From Vibrio ishigakensis (GTDB lineage: Bacteria > Pseudomonadota > Gammaproteobacteria > Enterobacterales > Vibrionaceae): a stretch of DNA of 64,000 nucleotides. The DNA lies in assembly GCF_024347675.1 (NCBI RefSeq), contig NZ_AP024881.1:2728001-2792000 (forward strand), written 5' to 3'. A program made the position numbers and the translations under genes. The notes under the pieces are model-generated. The model was given only the letters and a program-made list of their open reading frames with translations, made no database searches and had not been told where the DNA came from. The first letter of the stretch is position 1. Each line of letters begins with the position of its first letter. Of the stretch, positions 48,156-57,370 are shown one piece after another.

Positions 48156-50105
48156 ATGAGTGAAGCCCATATTTATCCAGTAAAAGATAACATCAAAGCC
48201 ACGACCCATGTTGATAACGAAAAATACCTACAAATGTATCAACAATCGGTTCAAGACCCGGAAGCATTCTGGGCAGAGCATGGCAAGATCGTTGAATGGA
48301 TAAAGCCTTTCACTAAGGTTAAACAAACCTCTTATGACCCAGGTCATGTGGACATCAAATGGTTTGAGGATGGAACCCTAAACGTATCGGCAAACTGTAT
48401 CGATCGCCACCTCGCAAACCGTGGTGATGAGGTCGCTATCATTTGGGAGGGCGACGACCCGACCCAAGACGCCACACTTACATTCAACCAACTGCATGAA
48501 AAGGTATGTCGCTTCTCTAATGCCCTGAAGGCACAAGGGGTGAAAAAAGGTGATGTGGTGTGTCTATACATGCCTATGGTGCCAGAAGCTGCAGTTGCTA
48601 TGCTGGCGTGTACCCGAATCGGTGCAGTGCATACCGTGGTATTCGGTGGTTTCTCTCCTGAAGCACTGGCAGGTCGTATCAACGATTCCGATGCCAAGGT
48701 AGTGGTGACCGCCGATGAAGGCATCCGCGGCGGTCGCGCAGTTCCTCTGAAAAAGAATGTAGACCAAGCCCTAAAGAATCCAAACGTAACCACTATCGAT
48801 AAAGTCATCGTGTTCCAACGCACCGGTGCCGACGTAGATTGGAACTCAGATGTGGATATCTGGTGGCACGATGCGGTCGCAAGTGTAGATGCTGACTGCC
48901 CACCAGAAGAAATGAGCGCGGAAGATCCATTGTTTATTTTGTACACCTCTGGCTCTACCGGCAAACCAAAGGGTGTGCTTCACACCACGGGTGGCTATCT
49001 GGTTTATGCGACCATGACCTTTAAATACGTATTCGACTACCAGCCGGATGATGTGTTCTGGTGTACCGCTGACGTGGGTTGGATCACCGGTCACTCTTAT
49101 CTGGTATATGGTCCACTATCCAACGGTGCAAAAACCATCCTATTCGAGGGCGTGCCAAACTACCCAGATACCAACCGTATGAGTCAGGTAGTCGATAAAC
49201 ACAATGTTACCCTGCTCTATACGGCGCCGACCGCCATCCGTGCATTGATGGCAAAAGGTGATGATGCCATTCAAGGTACGACCCGTGAGTCGCTGCGTAT
49301 CATGGGCTCGGTAGGCGAGCCGATTAACCCAGAGGCGTGGGAATGGTATTACCATACCATCGGCGATTGTAAGTCACCAATTGTCGATACTTGGTGGCAG
49401 ACAGAAACAGGTGGCATCTTGATCACCCCGCTTCCAGGTGCAACTGAGCTTAAACCTGGTTCAGCGACTAGGCCTTTCTTTGGCGTACAACCTGCACTGG
49501 TAGATAACACAGGTAACATCCTAGAGGGCGAAAACTCAGGCAACCTAGTTATCCTAGATTCTTGGCCGGGTCAGATGCGCACCGTATATGGTGATCACGA
49601 TAGATTCGAGCAAACCTACTTCTCGACCTTCCAAGGTATGTACTTCACTGGTGACGGCGCTCGTCGCGATGAAGATGGCTACTACTGGATTACTGGTCGT
49701 GTGGATGACGTGCTTAATGTGTCGGGCCACCGTATGGGTACCGCAGAGCTAGAGTCTGCACTTGTTGCTCACGATAAAATTGCCGAGGCGGCTATCGTTG
49801 GGGTTCCTCACGACATCAAGGGTCAGGCTATCTATGCCTATATCACCTTAAATGCTGGTGAATACCCAAGTGCCGAACTGCATAAAGAAGTGAAGGATTG
49901 GGTGCGTAAAGAGATTGGCCCGATTGCAGTGCCAGACACCTTACACTGGACTGACTCACTACCTAAGACTCGTTCAGGTAAGATCATGCGTCGAATTTTG
50001 CGTAAGATCGCTACCGGTGATACCAGTAACTTGGGAGATACATCAACTCTGGCAGACCCAAGCGTGGTCGAGAAGCTGATATCTGAAAAGAGCGAATTGG
50101 TCTAA
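48156..50105 (+). CDS. acs: Acetyl-CoA synthetase (AMP-forming)
   Basis: Activates acetate to acetyl-CoA through an acetyl-AMP intermediate. 649 aa from the ATG at 48156, chosen because AAGGAGAG precedes it; an in-frame ATG at 48114 adds 14 residues without support. The AMP-binding loop [12 protein letters not shown], the WWQTETGG motif and the C-terminal catalytic Lys609 in [11 protein letters not shown] are present; that lysine is the site of inactivating acetylation in the family. It is the effector gene of the acetate switch. Its own promoter region of 153 bp carries an ATTAGAC motif. Confidence 0.97.
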   Translation: MSEAHIYPVKDNIKATTHVDNEKYLQMYQQSVQDPEAFWAEHGKIVEWIKPFTKVKQTSYDPGHVDIKWFEDGTLNVSANCIDRHLANRGDEVAIIWEGDDPTQDATLTFNQLHEKVCRFSNALKAQGVKKGDVVCLYMPMVPEAAVAMLACTRIGAVHTVVFGGFSPEALAGRINDSDAKVVVTADEGIRGGRAVPLKKNVDQALKNPNVTTIDKVIVFQRTGADVDWNSDVDIWWHDAVASVDADCPPEEMSAEDPLFILYTSGSTGKPKGVLHTTGGYLVYATMTFKYVFDYQPDDVFWCTADVGWITGHSYLVYGPLSNGAKTILFEGVPNYPDTNRMSQVVDKHNVTLLYTAPTAIRALMAKGDDAIQGTTRESLRIMGSVGEPINPEAWEWYYHTIGDCKSPIVDTWWQTETGGILITPLPGATELKPGSATRPFFGVQPALVDNTGNILEGENSGNLVILDSWPGQMRTVYGDHDRFEQTYFSTFQGMYFTGDGARRDEDGYYWITGRVDDVLNVSGHRMGTAELESALVAHDKIAEAAIVGVPHDIKGQAIYAYITLNAGEYPSAELHKEVKDWVRKEIGPIAVPDTLHWTDSLPKTRSGKIMRRILRKIATGDTSNLGDTSTLADPSVVEKLISEKSELV

Positions 50106-50138
50106 TTTACTGGTACAACCTGTGCAACAATACTCATT

Positions 50139-50163
50139 AGCCGTCACATTGTGACGGCTTTTT
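50139..50163 (+). terminator. Terminator of acs
   Basis: AGCCGTCAC-att-GTGACGGCT is followed by TTTT. Confidence 0.88.
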
Positions 50164-50334
50164 AGTTTTATGCCGTCTACAGATTAATCATAATGGAACC
50201 AGTCACTTAACAAATATGTTCAAAAAGCAATCAGTAGTGGTGCTTTACATTACACTAACAGCTTTTTGAGACTCGAATTTCATCCCACGCCTGTGATTAG
50301 ACCAGTATATTGCTGTTAATTTCGCTGAATTAGC

Positions 50335-50340
50335 TATAAT
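50335..50340 (+). promoter_or_regulatory. -10 element of the aroQ-accBC promoter
   Basis: Consensus TATAAT about 112 bp before the aroQ start. A possible -35 (TTGCTG) sits 19 bp upstream, longer than ideal. Confidence 0.5.
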
Positions 50341-50451
50341 CATGCGCTGATTTTGCTTTTATTACAGAATTCTGACTGGAAATTAGTCTGAATTCATAAA
50401 ATAATTATAGGCAACTGTGATTAACTCACATTAACGGAAAATAGCGACACG

Positions 50452-50901
50452 ATGGCAACAAAATTGCGCGTTCTACTCCTAAACGGCCCCAACCTAAACC
50501 TTTTGGGTAAGAGGGAACCGGAAGTTTACGGTTACACTACATTAACTGACATAGTTGATAACCTTACGCAACAAGCTGTACAACAAGATGTAGAGCTAAT
50601 CCATCTGCAGTCTAATCGCGAGTACGAGCTTGTCGAGAAAATCCACGACGCTATGGGCAATGTTGATTTCATTATCATCAACCCAGCCGCCTTCACCCAC
50701 ACCAGTGTTGCCCTGCGCGATGCACTACTGGGTGTAAGCATTCCGTTTATTGAAGTTCATTTGTCGAACGTACACGCCCGTGAGCCGTTCCGCCACCATT
50801 CCTACCTGTCTGATAAGGCAGTAGGCATCATCTGTGGTTTGGGCGCTCAAGGCTACGAATTTGCCCTGTCTGCAGCTATCAGTCAGCTGCAGGCGAAATA
50901 A
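50452..50901 (+). CDS. aroQ: Type II 3-dehydroquinate dehydratase
   Basis: Third step of the shikimate pathway. 149 aa, family length. It has [20 protein letters not shown] at the start with the catalytic tyrosine (Y26), [11 protein letters not shown], and [17 protein letters not shown] with the catalytic histidine. The gene is first in an aroQ-accB-accC cluster seen across gammaproteobacteria; 59 bp with a weak hairpin separates it from accB. Confidence 0.97.
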   Translation: MATKLRVLLLNGPNLNLLGKREPEVYGYTTLTDIVDNLTQQAVQQDVELIHLQSNREYELVEKIHDAMGNVDFIIINPAAFTHTSVALRDALLGVSIPFIEVHLSNVHAREPFRHHSYLSDKAVGIICGLGAQGYEFALSAAISQLQAK

Positions 50902-50909
50902 CATAGTCG

Positions 50910-50931
50910 TCTCAATCAGTACCGATTGAGA
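50910..50931 (+). other. Hairpin between aroQ and accB
   Basis: TCTCAATC-agtacc-GATTGAGA is a perfect 8-bp stem followed only by TTTG. Probably a leader structure or weak attenuator ahead of accBC. Confidence 0.5.
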
Positions 50932-50960
50932 TTTGAAAACACCAGATATAGAGAAGAATC

Positions 50961-51422
50961 ATGGACATTCGTAAAATTAAAAAACTTATCGAGTTGGTAG
51001 AAGAGTCAGGTATCGCTGAGCTAGAGATCTCTGAAGGTGAAGAGTCTGTACGCATCAGCCGTAACGGTACTGCTCCAGTAGCAGCTCCTGTTCAATATGC
51101 AGCAGCTCCAGCTCCAGTGGCAGCACCTGCACCAGCAGCGGCTCCAGCTGCACCTGCGGCAGAAGCAGCGGCTCCAGCTGAAGCAGCTGGCCACAAGGTT
51201 CTTTCTCCAATGGTAGGTACTTTCTACCGTGCACCTGGTCCAGACGCTAAGCCATTCGTTGAAGTTGGCCAATCTGTATCTGCAGGTGAAACCATCTGTA
51301 TCGTTGAAGCGATGAAGATGATGAACCAAATCGAAGCAGACAAGTCAGGCGTTGTTACTGCAATCCTAGTTGAAGATGGCAACCCAGTAGAATTCGACCA
51401 GCCTCTGATCGTTATCGAGTAA
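50961..51422 (+). CDS. accB: Biotin carboxyl carrier protein of acetyl-CoA carboxylase
   Basis: Carries carboxybiotin between the biotin carboxylase and carboxyltransferase parts of acetyl-CoA carboxylase, the first step of fatty acid synthesis. 153 aa: N-terminal segment, long Ala/Pro-rich flexible linker (~38-76) and C-terminal biotinyl domain with Lys119 in VEAMKMMNQ as the biotin site. It lies 14 bp before accC and is cotranscribed with it. Confidence 0.98.
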   Translation: MDIRKIKKLIELVEESGIAELEISEGEESVRISRNGTAPVAAPVQYAAAPAPVAAPAPAAAPAAPAAEAAAPAEAAGHKVLSPMVGTFYRAPGPDAKPFVEVGQSVSAGETICIVEAMKMMNQIEADKSGVVTAILVEDGNPVEFDQPLIVIE

Positions 51423-51436
51423 TAGAGGTTAAGACT

Positions 51437-52780
51437 ATGCTAGACAAATTAGTCATCGCGAACCGAGGCGAAATCGCGCTTCGTATCCTTCGCGCATGTA
51501 AAGAGCTTGGTATCAAAACCGTAGCGGTACACTCGACTGCAGACCGTGACCTTAAGCACGTGCTACTTGCTGACGAGTCTATCTGTATCGGTCCAGCTCG
51601 CGGTATCGACAGCTACCTAAACATTCCTCGCATCATCTCGGCTGCTGAGGTTTCTGGTGCTGTAGCTATCCACCCAGGTTACGGCTTCCTATCAGAGAAC
51701 GCAGACTTCGCTGAGCAGGTTGAGCAATCTGGCTTTATCTTTGTTGGTCCTAAAGCGGAAACTATCCGCATGATGGGTGACAAGGTTTCAGCTATCAACG
51801 CGATGAAAAAAGCGGGCGTTCCATGTGTTCCTGGTTCTGACGGTCCTCTTAATGATGACGAAGCAGCCAACAAGGCACACGCCAAGCGTATCGGCTATCC
51901 GGTAATCATCAAGGCATCTGGCGGCGGCGGTGGTCGTGGTATGCGCGTAGTTCGCTCTGAGGGCGAGCTGATCGAAGCTATCCAAATGACCCGTGCTGAA
52001 GCAAAAGCGGCCTTCAACAACGACATGGTTTACATGGAGAAATTCCTAGAAAACCCACGTCACGTTGAGGTTCAGGTAATTGCTGATGGTCAAGGCGGCG
52101 CAATCCACCTAGGTGAGCGTGACTGTTCTATGCAACGTCGTCACCAGAAAGTTGTAGAAGAGGCACCAGCACCAGGCATCACTGAAGAGATGCGTAAGTA
52201 CATCGGTGAGCGTTGTACTCGTGCATGTCTTGAAATCGGCTACCGCGGCGCAGGTACGTTTGAGTTCCTATACGAGAACGGTGAGTTCTATTTCATCGAG
52301 ATGAACACCCGTATCCAGGTAGAGCACCCAGTAACTGAAATGGTAACTGGCGTTGACCTAATCAAAGAACAACTTCGTGTTGCTGCTGGTCAACCTCTGT
52401 CTTTCACTCAAGACGATATCAAACTTCGTGGCCACGCTATCGAGTGTCGTATCAACGCAGAAGACCCAGAGCGCTTCCTACCTTGCCCAGGCAAGATCGA
52501 ACGCTTCCACGCCCCAGGCGGTATGGGCGTACGTTGGGAATCGCACATCTACACAGGTTACACAGTGCCACCTCACTATGATTCAATGGTAGGTAAACTG
52601 ATCACCTTCGGTGAAAACCGTGATGTTGCTATCGCACGTATGAAGAACGCACTGAGCGAGATGATCATTGAAGGTATTAAGACAAACGTACCTCTTCAAT
52701 TAGACATCATGAATGACGAGAACTTCCAACACGGTGGTGCAAACATCCACTACCTAGAGAAGAAGCTTGGTCTTCAGTAA
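51437..52780 (+). CDS. accC: Biotin carboxylase of acetyl-CoA carboxylase
   Basis: ATP-dependent carboxylation of the biotin on AccB. 447 aa, standard length. It begins [20 protein letters not shown]. The glycine-rich ATP lid [14 protein letters not shown], the [20 protein letters not shown] stretch and the [14 protein letters not shown] metal and catalytic region are all visible. A strong terminator follows, separating it from prmA. Confidence 0.98.
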   Translation: MLDKLVIANRGEIALRILRACKELGIKTVAVHSTADRDLKHVLLADESICIGPARGIDSYLNIPRIISAAEVSGAVAIHPGYGFLSENADFAEQVEQSGFIFVGPKAETIRMMGDKVSAINAMKKAGVPCVPGSDGPLNDDEAANKAHAKRIGYPVIIKASGGGGGRGMRVVRSEGELIEAIQMTRAEAKAAFNNDMVYMEKFLENPRHVEVQVIADGQGGAIHLGERDCSMQRRHQKVVEEAPAPGITEEMRKYIGERCTRACLEIGYRGAGTFEFLYENGEFYFIEMNTRIQVEHPVTEMVTGVDLIKEQLRVAAGQPLSFTQDDIKLRGHAIECRINAEDPERFLPCPGKIERFHAPGGMGVRWESHIYTGYTVPPHYDSMVGKLITFGENRDVAIARMKNALSEMIIEGIKTNVPLQLDIMNDENFQHGGANIHYLEKKLGLQ

Positions 52781-52797
52781 GCACTGACAAGTGTTTT

Positions 52798-52826
52798 CAA
52801 ATGCCCACTTCGGTGGGCATTTTTGT
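52798..52826 (+). terminator. Terminator of accC
   Basis: AAATGCCCAC-ttcg-GTGGGCATTT is followed by TT, directly after accC. Confidence 0.9.
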
Positions 52827-52883
52827 ATCTGTTGGTTTACTGCTACACTCCACACAAAATTTCCCAATTTCAGAGATCAATTC

Positions 52884-53774
52884 ATGCCTTGGATTCAAAT
52901 TAAGCTCAATGCTACCGATAAAAACGCTGAGCAAATCGGCGATATGCTAATGGAGCAAACTGGCGCCCTATCTATCACCTTCCTAGATGCTAAAGACACA
53001 CCAGTGTTTGAACCTCTACCGGGTGAAACTCGCCTATGGGGTGAAACAGATATCCTAGCTCTATACGATGCAGAAGCAGATACCAGCTGGATCATTGAGC
53101 AAGCTAAGGCAAGCAACCTTCTAGACGCAGACTTTGCCTACAAGGTAGAGCAGATCGAAGATAAAGACTGGGAACGCGAGTGGATGGATAACTTCCACCC
53201 AATGAAGTTTGGTGAGCGTCTATGGATCTGCCCAAGCTGGCGTGATATCCCCGAGCCAGATGCAGTAAACGTAATGCTAGACCCTGGCCTTGCGTTCGGT
53301 ACGGGTACCCACCCTACTACTTCACTGTGCCTTGAGTGGCTTGAAGGCCTAGACCTTGAAGGCAAGACGGTAATCGACTTTGGCTGTGGCTCAGGCATTC
53401 TAGCGATCGCTGCGATCAAGCTAGGTGCGGCTAAGGTTATCGGGATCGACATTGATCCTCAGGCAATCATCGCTTCTGAAGCGAACGCTGAGCGCAACGG
53501 CGTTAAAGATCAGCTAGAGCTTTTCCTTCCACAAGACCAACCTCAAGACCTGATCGCTGACGTGGTTGTGGCAAACATCCTAGCCGGCCCACTGCGCGAC
53601 CTATCCCCTGTTATCAAGGGTCTAGTTAAAGACGGCGGCGAGCTAGCTATGTCTGGTGTACTGGATACCCAGGCTGAAGATGTGGCGAACTACTACCGCG
53701 ATCAGTTCGAAATTGAACCGATTAAAGAGCTGCAAGAGTGGTGTCGCATTTCAGGTAAAAAGCACACTAGTTGA
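52884..53774 (+). CDS. prmA: Ribosomal protein L11 methyltransferase
   Basis: Trimethylates ribosomal protein L11. 296 aa from the ATG at 52884, which opens on the conserved MPWIQIKLN; an in-frame upstream start at 52791 would run through the accC terminator and is rejected. The SAM-binding motif [18 protein letters not shown] and the [10 protein letters not shown] motif are present. The N-terminal ~85 residues are the L11-recognition domain. The ribosome binding site is weak. It is followed by dusB after 131 bp. Confidence 0.95.
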   Translation: MPWIQIKLNATDKNAEQIGDMLMEQTGALSITFLDAKDTPVFEPLPGETRLWGETDILALYDAEADTSWIIEQAKASNLLDADFAYKVEQIEDKDWEREWMDNFHPMKFGERLWICPSWRDIPEPDAVNVMLDPGLAFGTGTHPTTSLCLEWLEGLDLEGKTVIDFGCGSGILAIAAIKLGAAKVIGIDIDPQAIIASEANAERNGVKDQLELFLPQDQPQDLIADVVVANILAGPLRDLSPVIKGLVKDGGELAMSGVLDTQAEDVANYYRDQFEIEPIKELQEWCRISGKKHTS

Positions 53775-53843
53775 GCATCATCAAGTTTTGAGCAAAAAAA
53801 CATCGATTCCAAAAATATTTTGCGAAATGCTCAAATATTAGGC

Positions 53844-53880
53844 TTTTCACACGCCCAAAAAATGCGTAAAATGCGCGCCC
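53844..53880 (+). promoter_or_regulatory. dusB-fis promoter with GC-rich discriminator
   Basis: TTTTCA, 17 bp, TAAAAT (53867-53872), then GCGCGCCC just before the likely start point. A GC-rich discriminator of this kind marks stringently controlled promoters (ppGpp/DksA) such as E. coli fis, so growth-rate control is likely. Confidence 0.65.
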
Positions 53881-53905
53881 TTGCTGTTAATAATGTGACC
53901 ATGAT

Positions 53906-54871
53906 TTGAAAATCGGAAACTACCAACTTAAGAATAATTTGATTGTCGCACCTATGGCTGGTGTTACAGACAGACCCTTTCGAGAGTTGTGTTTACGGTA
54001 CGGTGCTGGCATGGCCGTCAGTGAAATGATGCTAGCCAACCCTAAAACATGGAACACGTCAAAGTCCCAGCAACGAAGAGTGCATGAGGGTGAATCCGGT
54101 ATTCGCTCTGTGCAAATTGCTGGGTCAGATCCACAACTAATGGCAGACGCAGCGCGATTCAACGTTGAGAACGGTGCTCAAATCATCGATATCAACATGG
54201 GTTGCCCTGCGAAAAAAGTGAATAAAAAACTAGCGGGTTCTGCGCTACTAAAGCATCCAGAGATTGTGGAGCAAATCCTGAAGGCAGTAGTAAACGCGGT
54301 CGACGTCCCTGTGACGCTCAAGACAAGAACCGGCTGGGATGCAGAGCATAAGAACTGTGTCGAAATCGCTAAAATGGCCGAAGACTGCGGCATACAAGCA
54401 CTGGCATTACATGGCCGTACGCGTACTTGTATGTACAAAGGAGAGGCAGAATATGAAAGCATCAAAGCGGTTAAGCAAGCTATTTCGATACCTGTAATTG
54501 CCAATGGCGATATAGACAGTCCCGAGAAAGCGAAGCATGTACTGGAGTATACCGGTGCAGACGCTTTGATGATTGGTCGTCCAGCCCAAGGGCGTCCGTG
54601 GATTTTTCAGGAAATCCAGCATTACTTGGAAAGCGGCACAACAATGCCTGAGCTTCCTCTGCAGGAAGTAAAGGACATTATGCTTGGCCATGTTCATGAT
54701 CTTCACCATTTCTATGGTGAGTATTTAGGACCACGCATCGCGAGAAAACACGTTGGTTGGTACCTAAAAGAACACGAGCAAGCAAGTGAGTTTCGCCGTG
54801 TCTTCAACGCTATCGAGGTTGCTAACGAGCAGCTCGAAGCACTAGAAGAGTATTTTAATTCCTATCAATGA
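53906..54871 (+). CDS. dusB: tRNA-dihydrouridine synthase B
   Basis: Flavoenzyme reducing uridine to dihydrouridine in tRNA. 321 aa. The start is TTG: the protein aligns with the family from [25 protein letters not shown] (first 25 residues, key [11 protein letters not shown]) and no in-frame ATG lies upstream. Visible: catalytic cysteine in [11 protein letters not shown], and FMN-binding GNGD-like IANGDIDS and [10 protein letters not shown]. No good Shine-Dalgarno is seen. A three-codon ORF, ATG ATT TGA (53901-53909), overlaps the TTG. It is in an operon with fis, 45 bp apart. Confidence 0.93.
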   Translation: MKIGNYQLKNNLIVAPMAGVTDRPFRELCLRYGAGMAVSEMMLANPKTWNTSKSQQRRVHEGESGIRSVQIAGSDPQLMADAARFNVENGAQIIDINMGCPAKKVNKKLAGSALLKHPEIVEQILKAVVNAVDVPVTLKTRTGWDAEHKNCVEIAKMAEDCGIQALALHGRTRTCMYKGEAEYESIKAVKQAISIPVIANGDIDSPEKAKHVLEYTGADALMIGRPAQGRPWIFQEIQHYLESGTTMPELPLQEVKDIMLGHVHDLHHFYGEYLGPRIARKHVGWYLKEHEQASEFRRVFNAIEVANEQLEALEEYFNSYQ

Positions 54872-54916
54872 TAGGAACGAAGTTGCATCATAATTACCAG
54901 AAGAGCTAGACCGAAT

Positions 54917-55213
54917 ATGTTCGAACAAAATCTGACTTCCGAAGCACTAACAGTTACCACTGTAACTGCACAGGATCAAATCGCGCAAAAACCACTTCGC
55001 GACTCAGTAAAAGTTTCAGTTAAAAACTATCTTGCACAACTAAACGGTCAGGACGTCAACGACCTTTATGAGCTAGTGCTAGCTGAGGTTGAACAACCAC
55101 TACTAGACATGATCATGCAATACACTCGCGGTAACCAGACTCGCGCTGCATCTATGATGGGTATCAACCGCGGTACTCTTCGCAAGAAGCTTAAAAAATA
55201 TGGTATGAACTAA
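54917..55213 (+). CDS. fis: DNA-binding protein Fis
   Basis: 98 aa nucleoid protein and transcription factor, same length as E. coli Fis. The C-terminal helix-turn-helix [20 protein letters not shown] is nearly identical to the E. coli sequence, and the helical core [20 protein letters not shown] forms the dimer. It is second in the dusB-fis operon and should be expressed strongly in fast growth. A terminator follows 28 bp after the stop. Confidence 0.98.
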   Translation: MFEQNLTSEALTVTTVTAQDQIAQKPLRDSVKVSVKNYLAQLNGQDVNDLYELVLAEVEQPLLDMIMQYTRGNQTRAASMMGINRGTLRKKLKKYGMN

Positions 55214-55240
55214 GAACTCGTTTCTTTATCTCATACCAGA

Positions 55241-55268
55241 AGGCCTGATGTTCGCATCAGGCCTTTGT
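55241..55268 (+). terminator. Terminator of dusB-fis
   Basis: AGGCCTGATG-ttcg-CATCAGGCCT is followed by a short TTTG, 28 bp after the fis stop codon. The stem is strong, the T tract poor. Confidence 0.8.
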
Positions 55269-55281
55269 CGTTTCTAGAGGG

Positions 55282-55524
55282 TTACTTTTTGGAAATAAGC
55301 CCGGCTATATATAGGAGGATACAGGCACCTACTGTTGAGGTAACGATGGAGCCAATGAGTCCGGTAGCTGCCAAACCCAAGAAGCCAAACACCAGCCCAC
55401 CGATCACGGCGCCTATGATACCGACCACGATATTCACTACTAGGCCAAAACCGCCGCCTTTCATCAGGTTCCCTGCAAGCCAGCCCGCTAGTGCACCTAT
55501 TGCCAAAAAGATAATGATGTTCAT
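55282..55524 (-). CDS. GlsB/YeaQ/YmgE family membrane protein
   Basis: 80 aa small integral membrane protein, often annotated as transglycosylase-associated protein or stress-response membrane protein. Three hydrophobic helices rich in glycine are visible, with the family stretches IGALAGWLAGNLMKGGGFG and NIVVGIIGAVIGG. The role is not established. It starts after GGAGAGG and is convergent with fis. The MITE-like element begins 42 bp upstream of its start. Confidence 0.9.
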   Translation of the reverse strand: MNIIIFLAIGALAGWLAGNLMKGGGFGLVVNIVVGIIGAVIGGLVFGFLGLAATGLIGSIVTSTVGACILLYIAGLISKK

Positions 55525-55566
55525 AAACGCCTCTCCTTGTTCAATCCATTAAACCTAGCATATCTA

Positions 55567-55829
55567 GGGTCTGTTGACCTTTTGCGGTTGAGTTTTGCTC
55601 GAGTAAGAAACGATTTAATCGCGGCGAGGACCTTGTAGCTTAGTCATCTAAGCAAAAGGGGCTCAACAAAGAGTAAATCGTTTCTGGCCGAGCCCTTAGG
55701 GTAGCGTTTGTTGGGCATTTCTACCGCGTTAGACACTTTTCATGTAGAACCACTACACCTAAAAGTGCCTGCCTTGTATCAATACCCAACAATTCGCTAC
55801 AAAAACAAACTCAAAAGGTCGACAGACCC
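55567..55829. mobile_element. MITE-like non-coding element
   Basis: 263 bp bounded by terminal inverted repeats GGGTCTGTTGACCTTTTG and its partner GGGTCTGTCGACCTTTTG (17 of 18 identical) and flanked by TA on both sides, as for Tc1/mariner-IS630-type insertions. It has no ORF. Inside are further hairpins: AGAAACGATTTA/TAAATCGTTTCT (55606-55617 with 55674-55685), GCTTAG-tcat-CTAAGC (55638-55653), CACTTTT/AAAAGTG with TGTAG/CTACA (55734-55767), and a TAGCG/CGCTA pair. The right end reaches the yddG stop codon. A parent transposon was not identified here. Confidence 0.72.
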
Positions 55830-56710
55830 TAACTATTTTTAGTGGCGCGCCAACAGATGAGTGAGCCGATTACAACCATGATCACCCCTTGCCAGAAGCC
55901 ATGAGATAGAGCGATACCAAGTATCACCGAGGAAATTAAGGTTGAGAAGATCGGAGTGAAATAAGAGAGGGTCGCTAAAAGCACCATGTTACCGTGCATG
56001 ATGCCAAGGTTCCAAAGCCCATAACCTCCAGCCATCAAGATACCTGCAATGATCACCGTAATGCTCGACTCTAGATTGATGTTTAAAGCTGGCTCAGAGC
56101 TCAGACCATACTGGAACCACAGCACTAATGCTGTCATCAGGAAGAATAAAGTAATGGCATTGGTGCCATTGGCTAGCCTTTTTACTACATTACAGTAGAT
56201 AGCCCACAGGAAGGCACCTGCAAAGGCCATGCTATAGGTAACAGGGTTACTCATTACATTACTGGAGATCTGAGCCAAAGAGAGGCTCTCATCTCCAGTG
56301 ATCGCCCAAGCCACACCGATAAAAGACAACAAGGCACTGGGATAAACCCAGAAGTTGGTCTTCTTATGACTCAACATCACAGCCATCAAGACAGTCAGTG
56401 CGGGCCATAGGTAGTTCACCACAGCCATCTCGAGCGCTTGTTGACGGTCATTAGCCATACCCAAGGCAAGGGATAAAAAGATCTCATAAGCTACAAACAA
56501 TCCGCCAGCAACGATGACGTATCGCCAAGAAAGGTCTTTTAATTTGGGTATACCGACAGTGAAGTATAAAAACAGCGTAGCCACTGTATAGATAGAGGCT
56601 GCTCCGCAAATCGGGCCAAGTAACTCCGCAACCTGGCGCGCCACACCAATAACGCAGCTCCACAGCAAGATAGCTAGCACCCCATACAGGGTATATTTAT
56701 GTGCTTTCAA
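55829..56710 (-). CDS. yddG: YddG-like EamA family amino acid exporter
   Basis: 293 aa transporter of the drug/metabolite superfamily with ten hydrophobic helices. It matches E. coli YddG, an exporter of aromatic amino acids, in length and in motifs such as VNYLWPALTVL, GAFLWAIYCNV and SYFTPIFSTL. The C terminus CWRATKNS aligns with CWLATRRG in E. coli, so it is practically complete, but its stop codon TAG is formed from the TA target and the first G of the adjoining MITE-like element. The minus-strand 3' UTR is therefore the element itself. Confidence 0.88.
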   Translation of the reverse strand: MKAHKYTLYGVLAILLWSCVIGVARQVAELLGPICGAASIYTVATLFLYFTVGIPKLKDLSWRYVIVAGGLFVAYEIFLSLALGMANDRQQALEMAVVNYLWPALTVLMAVMLSHKKTNFWVYPSALLSFIGVAWAITGDESLSLAQISSNVMSNPVTYSMAFAGAFLWAIYCNVVKRLANGTNAITLFFLMTALVLWFQYGLSSEPALNINLESSITVIIAGILMAGGYGLWNLGIMHGNMVLLATLSYFTPIFSTLISSVILGIALSHGFWQGVIMVVIGSLICWRATKNS

Positions 56711-56788
56711 GATTATTTCCTTATTTCTGAATAACCTATGTTACTCAATATCTTGCGCACTACCATTGCCAGTCGGTTGCATATAAAA

Positions 56789-56811
56789 AAAAACCAGCCG
56801 ATTGGCTGGTC
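56789..56811 (-). terminator. Terminator of the acidic exported protein gene
   Basis: On the minus strand ACCAGCC-aatc-GGCTGGT is followed by nine T, downstream of the stop codon at 56825. Confidence 0.9.
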
Positions 56812-56824
56812 TTTATATCTGGTT

Positions 56825-57235
56825 TTAGGCTTTTTTGAACTGCACTAGAACTTCTTCCACATCACCCCTAGCATCACTCGCTGAGACCGTGGAGTTAGCC
56901 AGCACCCAACCTTCATCTAGGATTTCTTGAAAAGAAAGCTCACGAATATCATCTTCACCGGCTTCCAAACAATTGAGCGTGCTAGATTCGTCCAATACTA
57001 GGTCGTGTAGGCTCTCATCTGCAGCGCAAAGCATCTGCTCTGATTCAGACACGCCTGCAATATCTACAGGCTCCTGTTGAAGAGCCGTTGTATCGCTGGG
57101 CATTTCTTCAACCTCAAAGAAGTACTCGTTAGGCTGATTAATCGAATCAGTAGTTATATCAAAAAAGTACTCAGACTCTGTTGCCAGAACAGGTAGCGCC
57201 ACTAGGGCAGACAAAGCAATAATCGACTTTTTCAT
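56825..57235 (-). CDS. Acidic exported protein of unknown function
   Basis: 136 aa. The ATG at 57235 begins a Sec signal peptide (MKKSIIALSALVALPVLA) with GAGAG upstream; an in-frame start at 57316 is rejected. The mature ~118 residues are very acidic, with a repeated EYFF-acidic segment (SEYFFDITT and NEYFFEVEE) at the start and two cysteines (about residues 70 and 88) that could form a disulfide. No known domain is recognised. It stands alone with its own terminator. Confidence 0.7.
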   Translation of the reverse strand: MKKSIIALSALVALPVLATESEYFFDITTDSINQPNEYFFEVEEMPSDTTALQQEPVDIAGVSESEQMLCAADESLHDLVLDESSTLNCLEAGEDDIRELSFQEILDEGWVLANSTVSASDARGDVEEVLVQFKKA

Positions 57236-57370
57236 TGAATCTCTCGTTTGGTGTTGTACAGAAAACGAGCGCATTATAGCCTGGGCAAAAAACAAACAAT
57301 TACCACTTGGCGCCACAACGTAAATTCACTATCGCTAGCGAACCTAATGTCGATAATCAATACTGCCCCA

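Larger units (their letters stand above)
50106..50451. other. Intergenic region between acs and aroQ
   Basis: 346 bp. It holds the acs terminator, a CATCCCACGCCT 12-mer at 50281 also found before acs (48041), an ATTAGACC motif at 50296, a consensus TATAAT at 50335-50340 for aroQ and TGTGA-N5-TCACA at 50416-50430. Confidence 0.6.

Noticed and set aside
48344..48964. 206-codon ORF antisense to acs
   Set aside because: It lies wholly inside the well-supported acs gene on the opposite strand, its product has low-complexity Ser/Thr-rich composition, and no ribosome binding site or family was recognised.
48041..50292. 12-mer CATCCCACGCCT repeated before acs and before aroQ
   Set aside because: Taken alone, many 12-mers recur by chance in 64 kb. 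It is mentioned only because each copy lies next to an ATTAGAC-like motif.
50416..50430. CRP-like site TGTGA-N5-TCACA before aroQ
   Set aside because: The half-sites are perfect, but spacing is 5 instead of 6 bp and the site lies only 21 bp before the start codon, well downstream of the likely -10. It is noted but not called.
52791..52883. 31-codon N-terminal extension of prmA
   Set aside because: It would translate through the accC terminator hairpin; the conserved family start is MPWIQIKLN.
55265..55552. 95-codon ORF opposite the GlsB/YeaQ-like gene
   Set aside because: Proline-rich shadow of a glycine-rich membrane protein on the other strand, starting inside the fis terminator region.
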